From: Nostoc sp. S13
GTDB lineage: Bacteria > Cyanobacteriota > Cyanobacteriia > Cyanobacteriales > Nostocaceae
NCBI RefSeq assembly: GCF_029379315.1
Contig: NZ_JAQYWQ010000002.1
Span: forward strand, 1-64,000
Direction: 5' to 3'
Length of the DNA: 64,000 nt
The notes beneath the pieces are model-generated. The model worked only from the letters and a program-made list of their open reading frames with translations, was not told where the DNA came from and ran no database searches. Of this stretch, positions 53,201 through 63,200 are shown piece after piece. The first letter of the stretch is position 1. Each line of letters opens with the position of its first letter. A program made the position numbers and the translations under genes.

Positions 53201-54082
53201 ATGACTAAAACTGCATGGGTGTTTCCCGGACAAGGTTCCCAAGCGCTGGGAATGGGAATGGACTTATTAGATATACCGTCCGCTAAAGACAAGCTTGCCC
53301 AAGCCAAGGAAATTTTGGGCTGGTCTGTAACAGAAATCTGTCAAAATCAAGAAGAAAAGTTATCACAGACGCTATACACCCAACCAATTCTTTATGTGAT
53401 AGAAAGCATTCTTGCTGACCTTCTCCGAGAACGAGGACATCAGCCAGATTTAGTTGCTGGTCACAGTTTGGGAGAATATACTGCCCTTTACATTGCGGGT
53501 GTCTTTGAGTGGTCGGCTGGTTTATATCTAGTAAAACGTCGTGCAGAACTCATGGATAGTGCTGTCGGTGGGATGATGGCGGCTTTGATCAACTTTGACC
53601 GCGAACAGTTAGAAAAAGTCATTGCCCAAACGCCTGATGTGGTGCTAGCAAATGATAATAGTTCGACTCAGGTGGTAATTTCAGGCACGACTGAGGCTGT
53701 GCAAGCCGTGATCTCTGAAGTTAAAGTAAAGCGTGTTATTCCCCTAAAAGTTTCTGGAGCATTTCATTCACATTTAATAGCACCAGCAGCTGCCGAATTC
53801 CAAGACATTCTAGAATCTGTGGAATTTCAGCCAGCTATTGTACCAGTGTTGTCTAATGTCGAACCAATTCCGTCTGTTGATGCCGAAATTTTGAAGCAAC
53901 GTCTGAACAAACAAATGACTGGTTCGGTACGCTGGCGAGAAATTTCTCTGCAATTACCAGCTAACGGTATCCAGCGAGTAGTAGAAATTGGCCCCGGTAA
54001 AGTGCTAACTGGCTTGGTTAAACGTAGTAGCCCTGATTTAATATTAGAAAACATCCAAACTATTGCTGATTTGCCTGTTTAA
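53201..54082 (+). CDS. fabD: Malonyl-CoA:ACP transacylase (FabD)
   Basis: 293 residues. The nucleophile Ser is in GHSLGEYTAL, Arg in VKRRAELMD, His in SGAFHSHLI, and the opening KTAWVFPGQGSQALGMGMDL is typical. It loads malonyl groups onto ACP. Last gene of the plsX-fabH-fabD cluster; the next gene is convergent, five bases away, on the other strand. Confidence 0.95.
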   Translation: MTKTAWVFPGQGSQALGMGMDLLDIPSAKDKLAQAKEILGWSVTEICQNQEEKLSQTLYTQPILYVIESILADLLRERGHQPDLVAGHSLGEYTALYIAGVFEWSAGLYLVKRRAELMDSAVGGMMAALINFDREQLEKVIAQTPDVVLANDNSSTQVVISGTTEAVQAVISEVKVKRVIPLKVSGAFHSHLIAPAAAEFQDILESVEFQPAIVPVLSNVEPIPSVDAEILKQRLNKQMTGSVRWREISLQLPANGIQRVVEIGPGKVLTGLVKRSSPDLILENIQTIADLPV

Positions 54083-54087
54083 TTTTT

Positions 54088-57000
54088 TTAGAACTTCATT
54101 TCAATTACAAATTTTGTACCCTGACCCAGAACAGAGTTAAAACTCAATTTACCACTGTGGGTTTCTTCGACAATAGACTTGGCGATCGCTAATCCCAGTC
54201 CCGTCCCTTTACCCACATCTTTTGTAGTAAATAAGTGGTCAAAAATCTTTTGTTTAACTGATTCATTCATCCCTTTACCATTATCAGTAATAGCAATTTT
54301 TACACCTTCATTTTCCAGGGAAGTTTTAATTGTAATTTGGTTCGGATTGGCCTTAATTTCCTTAAAACTCCGTCCTATATTTGATTCATCTAGTGCATCA
54401 ATGGCATTAGCCAGAATATTCATAAATACCTGATTCAATTGTCCAGCAAAACACTCAATCTTAGGTAAATTGCCATAGTCAGTTATCACTTCAATTGCTG
54501 GACGTTGTTCGTTTGCTTTCAGGCGATGTTTGAGAATTAAAATTGTGCTATCAATGCCTTCATGAATATTAAATGGCACTTTGTAATCTTTATCAGCGCG
54601 GGAAAAAGTTGTTAAACTTGTGCTAATGTTGTGAAGGCGATCGCACGCCATTGTCATAGAATCAATTATCTTGGGTAAATCTTCTAAGCTATAATCCAAG
54701 TCGGTTTTTTTGGCATGGTGGATAATTTCATCACCTGGATTGGGAAGACTTTCTTGATAAAGTTTCAAGTGTTCAACAATATCTGCAAGGCTAGGTTTAG
54801 CTTGTTGAAGGCTAGCATAAATAAATCCCAAAGGATTATTCATTTCATGTGCTACCCCTGCGACTAAGTTACCCAGTGCCGACATTTTCTCACTTTGGAC
54901 GATTTGTAATTGTGCCTGTTGTAAATCTTGTAATGCTTGCCCAGCTTGTTGATAAAGTCGAGCATTTTCCAAGGATATTGCAGTTTGGGAAGAAAGTAGA
55001 TTGATAACTTGCAGACGTTCGTTAGTAAATACCTCGCTTGCGAGTTTATTTTCTAAGTAAAGAATCCCCACCAAATGCCCTTGATTAATAATTGGTGTGC
55101 ATAAAATACTTTTGGGTTGATACTCTAACATATATTCCTCAATTACTCCAGGAATATCTGTTTGGCAATTATTTATAACAATTGTTTCTTGAGTATGTTT
55201 AACATAATTGATAATTTTTATGGGAATATCTTGACAAGTATCTAGTAATTGTGGCTCAACTATGGTTTGTATTTTCTGATGATGAATCAAGGTAATTGCT
55301 CGGACTTGCCAAGTGTTTTCTTGAGGAAGCAGCAGTACAGCTTTTTTGGCGCCAGAGTTTTCTAAGATAATCTGGGTAAGACTGGCAATGAGTGTATCTA
55401 ATTCCAGAGAACTGGAAATAGCTTGAGCGGCTTTCAGGGCAGAGGTAAAATCTAAAACGTCGGAAATATTGGTGCTGCCAGTAGTATTCGTGCGGGTAGA
55501 TGAGAAAGTCCCATGAAACGCAAGAGTTTCTTGGGAGTTGGGGTTGAGTCGTTGCTGTTGCAGGATGACTTGAAGTAATTCGGGATAGCGTTGTTCTAGA
55601 TCGGCAATTTTGGCTTTTGCTCCCCACCGAGAATAAGCATAGTAGGCTTCAATCAAATAATCTTTGGCAATGCGTTCTTTGCCCCATTCAAGATAAAATT
55701 TTGTGGCGAGTTCGTTGGCGATCGCTTCTTCGTTGAGGTATTCGTGTTCCTTGGCAAGGGCGATCGCGCGATCGTAGTTTTCTATTGCTTCGGCTCTAGC
55801 CCCCAAAACCCGACAGCGTTCTGCGACAATCAAGGCGCAGCGGTGAGCCTGATTACTCGGTGCATAAGCTGCCCACCCATTGAGTTTTTCCAGGTTGGTA
55901 GCAACCCGTTCTAGAATGCTTGATTGGTCTGTTTCGCTGGCATCTGGATAAAGCGCTAATTGTACTAGCGCATCGTAGAAATAGAAAATCGGAACGCTCA
56001 TCAGTCCTGCCGTTCCACCCAAATACTGGGCTGCTTTATTGGCGTTTTCCAATGCTTGTTCATAGTGTTGGAACAGGTAGCAAAGTACCAGCTTATGGCG
56101 ATAAACTTGGTGCAGTGCGGTTACTTCACCCGTTTTCTGGTAAAGCTGAATTATTTTACGCTCATCGCAGTATTCGCCAACCAACCGATGTGGCTCTGTT
56201 GATGCCCCCAACAGATTCACGACTACCTGATGGTAAAGACTTTGCATGTAGAGATAGGTATGCTGGCGCAGTTGCTGCATCACCTTGCGATGTTCTTCCA
56301 TCACTAGCTTCAAAGAAGACAGTTCCTGTCCAGAGAAATAGGCATTAGAGTCATACACCAGCAGGCTGAGTGCTGCAAGATTGAGATTACCAATTTCTAA
56401 TCCACTGGCATAAGCTTGCAGTAGTCCTGGCAGGCAGGTTTTTGCAGGTTCTTTCCAGTGTTTAAAGAAGCAGTTAAAGTCAAAAAAGGCATCAGCAACA
56501 TGGTTGGGTGAGTGAACGTGTTGCAGAAGGTTTATCTCCAGTTGCCCAAAGCAATAGCCCGTTTCAATATCACCCAATATGGCAATCAACATTAACCCAT
56601 AGAGACCATAGGCATGAATCGATTCTGGTGCATTTCCGTACTGCAACGATAGATCGAACTGGGCAAAGACGACCAGGGGCATCAGGTTTGGGGCAGCTTG
56701 ATAGGCAGGCGACATGATGGTGGACAGAATCATGATTGCGGCTTTTTTGTCCGGCGCAGTCATTTGGGGTAAATGCAACAAAGATTCCATCGATCTGTTG
56801 CTGAGTTGGATTTGGGTGTTCTGGAGTGCCTGCTTGATGTCTGCTGGGGTAGGCTGTTCTGGCAAATGCACTCCTAGAGGTTCCAGCACGAACCGTGCCA
56901 ACTGCAACGCTTCTAAAAGCTGGTTTTGAGCCATGCAAGCCCGAATCTTCGTATTGTAAACATTAATTCGATCAAGCCAAGAGCGGGCATGAGTGAGCAC

Positions 57001-59469
57001 AACTTCAGCGAACTGTTCCATTTGTTCAAAGTTAGCACTGAGGAAAGCAGAATTAGCTGCACCTTCATACAAAACGAGGGTGAGAGTATAGTGGCTCTGC
57101 CAGCAATTGTCCCTCAACAAAGAAATGCCCGTGTTGAAATAATTTAAAGCCGCCCCATAAGCCGTTGTACCCTTAGCTTTCTGGCCAGCTATCAGGTTTA
57201 ACTGGACGAGTTCCTGTTGCTCCGTCTCATCCTCAATCAGAGATATCCCCTTGTTGAGGTGGTTAACGATCGCAAAAATCTGCTTATCCTGTTCACTCCC
57301 ACTCGTTGCTTGTTGCAGCAAACGTCCAATATTCAGGTGGGTGATTTGCTTTTGCTCTTCTGGAATCAGGAAATACGCCGCTTGCTGAACGCGATCGTGC
57401 AAAAAGCGATAAGTTGGATTAGCTGCTGCATCAGAAACCGACGCACTGTCAAACTGAATAAAAAACTTATAGATTTCCGTATTCGGAAAAATCAAACCTT
57501 CTTGTAATGCTTTCCACAGTGCCGCAGCCGTATCTTCAGGAAACTGCTGGGACACGATCGCCAATGTCGTCAAATCAAACTCTGCTCCAATACAAGCCGC
57601 CAACTTCAACACATCCTGAGTTTGTATCGGCAGCTTCTGCAATTGCAGTGCCATAAACTCGACGACATCATCGGTGATCGCTAAAGCTCTGACTTGGGCA
57701 ATATCACACTGCCAATGCCGTGCTTCCCAGTCAAAAGTAATTTGTTTCTCTTCATAGAGTGCCTTGAGAAACTGAGTCGCAAAAAAGGGATTACCCTTGG
57801 TTTTTTGGTATACCAGTTCGGTCAATGGTTGAGCCAGGGAGCGATCGCAATTCAACGTATCCGCCACCAACTGATTCATATCAACTAGACTTAATGATTG
57901 CAGCCTAATGGTATTGACCACTGCCCCAGTTTTGACGATCTCATCTACGGTTAGGATAAACGGGTGAGTCGCTGATACTTCATTATCCCGATACGCACCC
58001 AAGATTAATAAATGTCCTGTCTGTTCCATCAACAATTGTAGCAATTTCAGCGATGCCGAATCTGCCCATTGCAAATCATCCAAAAATATCACTAATGGAT
58101 GTTCAAAACTTGTAAAGACTTGGGTAAACTTTTGAAACAATAAATTAAATCTATTTTGTGCCGCACTTCCTGATAATTCTGGAGCAGGTGATTGGATACC
58201 AATAATTCTTGATAATTCGGGAATTACTTCCAGAATTACTTGTCCGTTCTCACCTACAGCCTCTAAAATATTGCTTTTCCATTGTTGAATTTTTGCATCG
58301 CTTAGAGTTAACAATTGCCCCATCAAATTCCGAAACGCTTGTACAAATGCCGAAAAAGGAATATTTTTCTGAAATTGGTCAAATTTACCTTTGATAAAAT
58401 AACCGCGTTGACGCACAATCGGTTTATGAACTTCGTTAACTACAACGGTTTTACCAATACCAGAAAAACCCCCAACCAGCATCATTTCTGTTGCACCGAT
58501 GCTAACTCTTTCAAATGCTTGCAGTAGAATTTCTACTTCTGTTTCTCGTCCATAAAGTTTGTCGGGGATAATAAAGCGATCGCACACATCTCTTTGTGCA
58601 ATTGGAAAACTCTCAATTTTGCCAGTTGACTGAAGTTGAGTTAAACAAGTTTCTAAATCATATTTTAGTCCTAATGCACTCTGATAGCGTTCTTCAGCAT
58701 TCTTCGCCATCAATTTCATCACGATATCTGAAATCGATTTAGGAATTTTGAATATCTCCAAAGGAACAGGTTGTTTGGCAATATGACAATGCACCAACTC
58801 CATCATATCCTTGGACTGAAAGGGTAACTCTCCTGTGAGTAATTCGTAGAAACTGACACCCAGTGAATAAAAATCAGTCCGGTAGTCAATCCCCCGATTC
58901 ATTCTTCCTGTTTGTTCTGGGGAAATATAAGCGAGTGTCCCTTCTAACACATTGGGACTGATTAGTGTTTGAGTTTCTCGTGGTAGTAAAGATGCAATAC
59001 TAAAGTCAATTAATTTAATTTGTTTTGTTTCTGGATTAATTAAAATATTGGCTGGCTTAATATCTTTATGAATAATGCGATCGCGGTACAATATATCTAA
59101 GATATTACACAGTGCGATCGCTATCTGTAAAAATTCCGTGATATTTCGTAGACTTTCCCCTGTTCCCCATCCTTTAAGAGAAATCCCCCCAAAATCTTCC
59201 ATCACTAACGTATAGCCATTTTGATACGGTTCCAGGCTGTAAGTTTGGATGATTAAGGGTGAATTGAGATTTTTAGCAATGGTATACTGATTGCGAAACT
59301 GCACCAATTCGCTAAAACTGGGATAAGGATTTTTCAGGAGTTTAATTACTACTCTTAAGGAGTCAGTTTCTCGATACCCACGATAAACTAGGGTTCTCGA
59401 ACCATTGTATAGTTCTTCACTGATGTGATATCGGGGAATATTGACTCTTGTGCTAACCATGTTGATCAA
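54088..59469 (-). CDS. Giant hybrid Ser/Thr kinase - AAA ATPase - GAF - histidine kinase
   Basis: 1793 residues. A Hanks-type kinase domain at about 13-275 has the catalytic loop IIHKDIKPANILIN and the DFG-equivalent LIDFSIA. A STAND-like AAA ATPase follows, with Walker A GFSGIGKT (about 334-341) and LVIFLDDLQWADSASLK. A long helical TPR-like region fills residues 650-1310, then a GAF domain (about 1365-1510). A canonical histidine kinase ends the protein: phospho-His1541 in GVAHEMNNPLGF, N-box NQVFMNILANAIDAL (1679 on), DNGKGM (1729-1734) and GKGTGLGLAIAK (1753 on). Such proteins in filamentous cyanobacteria are thought to integrate Ser/Thr and His phosphorylation. It is paralogous to the partial gene at 60203-64000. 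Confidence 0.94.
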   Translation of the reverse strand: MINMVSTRVNIPRYHISEELYNGSRTLVYRGYRETDSLRVVIKLLKNPYPSFSELVQFRNQYTIAKNLNSPLIIQTYSLEPYQNGYTLVMEDFGGISLKGWGTGESLRNITEFLQIAIALCNILDILYRDRIIHKDIKPANILINPETKQIKLIDFSIASLLPRETQTLISPNVLEGTLAYISPEQTGRMNRGIDYRTDFYSLGVSFYELLTGELPFQSKDMMELVHCHIAKQPVPLEIFKIPKSISDIVMKLMAKNAEERYQSALGLKYDLETCLTQLQSTGKIESFPIAQRDVCDRFIIPDKLYGRETEVEILLQAFERVSIGATEMMLVGGFSGIGKTVVVNEVHKPIVRQRGYFIKGKFDQFQKNIPFSAFVQAFRNLMGQLLTLSDAKIQQWKSNILEAVGENGQVILEVIPELSRIIGIQSPAPELSGSAAQNRFNLLFQKFTQVFTSFEHPLVIFLDDLQWADSASLKLLQLLMEQTGHLLILGAYRDNEVSATHPFILTVDEIVKTGAVVNTIRLQSLSLVDMNQLVADTLNCDRSLAQPLTELVYQKTKGNPFFATQFLKALYEEKQITFDWEARHWQCDIAQVRALAITDDVVEFMALQLQKLPIQTQDVLKLAACIGAEFDLTTLAIVSQQFPEDTAAALWKALQEGLIFPNTEIYKFFIQFDSASVSDAAANPTYRFLHDRVQQAAYFLIPEEQKQITHLNIGRLLQQATSGSEQDKQIFAIVNHLNKGISLIEDETEQQELVQLNLIAGQKAKGTTAYGAALNYFNTGISLLRDNCWQSHYTLTLVLYEGAANSAFLSANFEQMEQFAEVVLTHARSWLDRINVYNTKIRACMAQNQLLEALQLARFVLEPLGVHLPEQPTPADIKQALQNTQIQLSNRSMESLLHLPQMTAPDKKAAIMILSTIMSPAYQAAPNLMPLVVFAQFDLSLQYGNAPESIHAYGLYGLMLIAILGDIETGYCFGQLEINLLQHVHSPNHVADAFFDFNCFFKHWKEPAKTCLPGLLQAYASGLEIGNLNLAALSLLVYDSNAYFSGQELSSLKLVMEEHRKVMQQLRQHTYLYMQSLYHQVVVNLLGASTEPHRLVGEYCDERKIIQLYQKTGEVTALHQVYRHKLVLCYLFQHYEQALENANKAAQYLGGTAGLMSVPIFYFYDALVQLALYPDASETDQSSILERVATNLEKLNGWAAYAPSNQAHRCALIVAERCRVLGARAEAIENYDRAIALAKEHEYLNEEAIANELATKFYLEWGKERIAKDYLIEAYYAYSRWGAKAKIADLEQRYPELLQVILQQQRLNPNSQETLAFHGTFSSTRTNTTGSTNISDVLDFTSALKAAQAISSSLELDTLIASLTQIILENSGAKKAVLLLPQENTWQVRAITLIHHQKIQTIVEPQLLDTCQDIPIKIINYVKHTQETIVINNCQTDIPGVIEEYMLEYQPKSILCTPIINQGHLVGILYLENKLASEVFTNERLQVINLLSSQTAISLENARLYQQAGQALQDLQQAQLQIVQSEKMSALGNLVAGVAHEMNNPLGFIYASLQQAKPSLADIVEHLKLYQESLPNPGDEIIHHAKKTDLDYSLEDLPKIIDSMTMACDRLHNISTSLTTFSRADKDYKVPFNIHEGIDSTILILKHRLKANEQRPAIEVITDYGNLPKIECFAGQLNQVFMNILANAIDALDESNIGRSFKEIKANPNQITIKTSLENEGVKIAITDNGKGMNESVKQKIFDHLFTTKDVGKGTGLGLAIAKSIVEETHSGKLSFNSVLGQGTKFVIEMKF

Positions 59470-59534
59470 TCCTAACAGTCTCTGGATTTAGTATTCCCAG
59501 ATATCTAAAGTTATTTACCAAAAAGAACCAAAAA

Positions 59535-60023
59535 TTATACTGGAATTTCAATTAAAAATTTTGTACCTTCACCCAGAACAGAGTTAAAACTCAATTTGCC
59601 ATTGTGGCTTTCTTTAACAATAGACTTGGTGATCGCTAATCCTAATCCTGTTCCTTTAGCAACGCCTTTAGTGGTAAATAAATGATTAAAAATCTTTTAT
59701 TTTAATTCTTCATTCTTGCCATTCCTATTATCTGGAATATTAATGATTATTTTTTGCTTGTCATCGCTAATTTGAGTAATAATTGTGATGCAATTAGGAT
59801 TTGTTTGAATCTCTTCAAAACTGCGTCCAATATTTGATTCATCGAGTACATCAATCCCATTTACCAGAATATTCATAAACACCTGATTTAACTGTCCGGC
59901 GAAGCATTCTACTGATGGGATCTAACCATAGTCTTTAATAACTTTAACTTCTGGGCGAGTTTCTATAGCTTTAAGGCGATGTTTGAAAATTAGGATAGTG
60001 CTGTCAATGCCATCATGAATATT
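59535..60023 (-). pseudogene. Remnant of a third giant kinase (histidine-kinase C-terminus)
   Basis: A single reading frame, broken by two in-frame stops (TAG in KDYG*IPSVECF and TAA in EELK*KIF), encodes the last ~160 residues of the same HATPase domain as in the flanking genes: IDSTILIFKHRLKA, QLNQVFMNIL, FEEIQTNPN, LFTTKGVAKGTGLGL and SFNSVLGEGTKFLIEIPV. Upstream of NIHDGID the similarity stops abruptly. The region downstream of its stop (about 59508-59545) and of the 60203 gene share a direct repeat (AAAGTTATTTACCAAAAAGA), pointing to tandem duplication and deletion. Confidence 0.85.
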
Positions 60024-60202
60024 ACAAGAAACGGGGCGATCGCTCAGTCGAATCGCGGCAAGTATTTTTATGATCACTCCTTAAAATTATGAATTGAAAA
60101 CTCTTGCCTCTGCCAATAGAGATGCAATACTGCTGAATTTTTCAGACTGCCTGATCTAGTTTTCTCAAATCGATAAAGTTATTTACCAAAAAGATCCAAA
60201 AA

Positions 60203-63200
60203 TCATACTGGAATTTCAATTAAAAATTCTGTGCCCTGACCCAGAACAGAGTTAAAACTCAATTTGCCATTGTGGGTTTCTTCAACAATAGACTTGGCGA
60301 TCGCTAATCCTAATCCCGTCCCTTTACCCACACCTTTTGTAGTAAACAAGTGGTCAAAAATCTTTTGTTTTACTGATTCATTCATCCCCTTAGCATTATC
60401 AGCAATAGTAATTTTTACACATTCATTTTCTAGGGAGGTTTTAATTATAATTCGGTTAGGATTGACCTTATTTTTCTCAAAATTCTGTCCCATATTTGAT
60501 TCATCCAGCGCATCAATGGCATTTGCCAGAATATTCATAAATACCTGATTTAATTGCCCAGGGAAACATTTCACCTGAAGCAAATTCCCATAATCAGTTA
60601 TCACTTCAATTGCGGGACGTTGTTCGTTTGCTTTGAGGCGATGTTTGAGAATTAAAATCGTACTGTCGATACCTTCGTGGATATTAAACGGCACTTTATA
60701 ATCTTTATCAGCACGGGAAAAAGTGCGGAGACTGGTACTGATATTTTTGAGGCGATCGCACGCCATCACCATTGAATCAATCATCTTGGGTAAGTCTTCT
60801 AAGCTATAATTCAAGTCGATTTCTTCGGCATGGTCGATAATTTCATCACCTGGATTGGGTAACATTTCTTGATAGAGTTTCAAGTGTTCAACAATATCCG
60901 CAAGGCTGGGTTTAGCTTGTTGAAGGCTGGCAGAAATAAAGCCCAAAGGATTATTCATTTCATGAGCTACCCCTGCAACTAAATTACCCAATGCAGACAT
61001 TTTCTCACTCTGAACAATTTGTAATTGGGCTTGTTGTAAATCTTCTAAGGCTGTTCCCAGTGCTTGAGATTTTTCTGTTATCACTGACTCGCCTTCTTTG
61101 CGATCGCTAATATTAATAGTTGTCCCGACTACGCGATAAACTTTGCCTGTCTCATCTTTTAATGGACTGAGTGTGGTTAACCACCAACTTTTCTGGTCAT
61201 TAAATGTTAGACATTCTTCATAGGTGACGGGTATTCCGGTTTGGAAACAACGCAGATATGTTTGCTCGATTGTTGCACCTTCATTAGGAGCGATTAATTG
61301 TTGCGGAGTTTTACCCAGCACTTCTGAAGCAGGTATACCAAGCGCTAGTTCGCAGGATTTACTCCATCCTGTGTACTCAAACCTACCATTATCCCGGACA
61401 TCGGTCACAAAGATGAGACAGCCAACACCTTCGTAAATACTATTTAGGAACTTTCCTCGCTCGTGGAGATGATTATATAATTGGGCATTTTCCAAAGAAA
61501 TTGCAGCTTGAGTGCAGAGGAAATTTACAACAGAAAGGCGATCGCTGGTAAATACTCCTGGAGTCAGTTTATTTTCTAAGTAAATAATACCTATCAAATG
61601 TCCTTGATTAATAATCGGGGTACATAATACACTCTGGGGTTTTATTCGGTACATATATTCCCCAATTACACCAGGAATATCTGTTTGCAAGTTATCGATC
61701 ACAACTGTTTGTTGGGTATTTTTAACGTAATTGATAATTGTTGTGGGAATATCTTGACAAGTATCTAGTGCTTCTGAATTAAGAATGGTTTGTATGTCAA
61801 TATGAGAATTTGATCCATGATTGATAAAAGTAATTGCGCTAACTTGCCAAGTATCTCCTTGAGGAAGAATTAGTGCAGCTTTTTTGGCGCCAGAGTTTTC
61901 TAAGATAATCCGGGTGAGACTGGTAATGAGTTGATCTATTTCCAGAGAACTGGAGATAGCTTGAGAGGCTTTGAGGACAGAGGTAAAATCTAGAACATCG
62001 CAAATATTGGTGTTACTAGTGCTAGAAGGCTGAGTAGATGAAAAAGTCCCAGAAAAGCCAATAGTTTCTAGGGGGTTGAGGTTAATTTTTTGCTGTTGTA
62101 GGATGGGTTGCAACAGCTTGGGATAGTATTTTGTTAAGTCATCGGTTTTGGCTTTCGCACCCCAGCGAGCATAGCAGTAGTATGCTTCTTGCATATATGC
62201 TTGGGCGACTTTTTCTTTACCCCAGTCGAGGTAGAATTTGGCTGCAAGTTCGTTGCTCAGTCCTTCTTCTTGAATGTAGCCGTTTTCTTTAGCAAGAGAA
62301 ATGGCCAGCTCATAATTTTTCATTGCTTCTAAATATTCACCAATAACTCGATGTCGTTCTGCCTCCACTAGGTAAAATTTGTGTAGATGATTCGTCGGGT
62401 TAAAACTTGTCCATTCATGCATCTTTTTCTGATTAGCTGCGACTTTTTGCAGGATATTTTCTTGCTCATATTTAGGATGCTTAGGCAAAACAGTTAACCA
62501 AGTCAGAGAAGCATAAAAAGAGAACACAGGAATATTAAACATTCCTTTTCCGCCAGATATATAATGTTTTGCCCGTTCGATATACTTAAATGCTACTTCA
62601 AATTCTTGAAACAAATAACACAGAATTAACTTGTTCAAAAAGAAATGCCATAATCCTGTTTTGTCATCTGTCTGCTGATATCCTGCTAAAAGTTCCTGTT
62701 CTTTGTCTGCTTCACCAAGCAACAGAGATGGACTTGCCGTTTGACCTAGCAAGTTCAAAATTGACTGTCGATAAAGTTCATTGTAGTTGAGCTGTGTTTG
62801 CTGATTAATTTGTGACAATGCCTTGCTATAGGCTGTCATTTCTTGTTCTAGCTCAGATAACTCACAACCCATGAAATAGGCGTGGAAGCCGTAAGCATAA
62901 GCTGCATAGCCCAAGGTCATAAAATTTCCACTTTCCCAACCACTGGAGTAAGCATTTCGCAGCAGCTTTAAGGTTTCTCTGACATGAACTTTCCAATGAA
63001 ATATAAAAGTAGAGGTTACAAATAACACTCTGGCTTCAATCTTTTTTTCTTTGAATTTAGATAATAGATTCAACGCTAATTGACCAAATTCATAGCCCTC
63101 GTCAATATCGCCAGCAACAGCACAAAGAAATAATCCGTAGCTAGAGTAGCCTAATGCAGAAATAGGTGCATTTCCATAAGTCATTGACAGATTCATCTGC

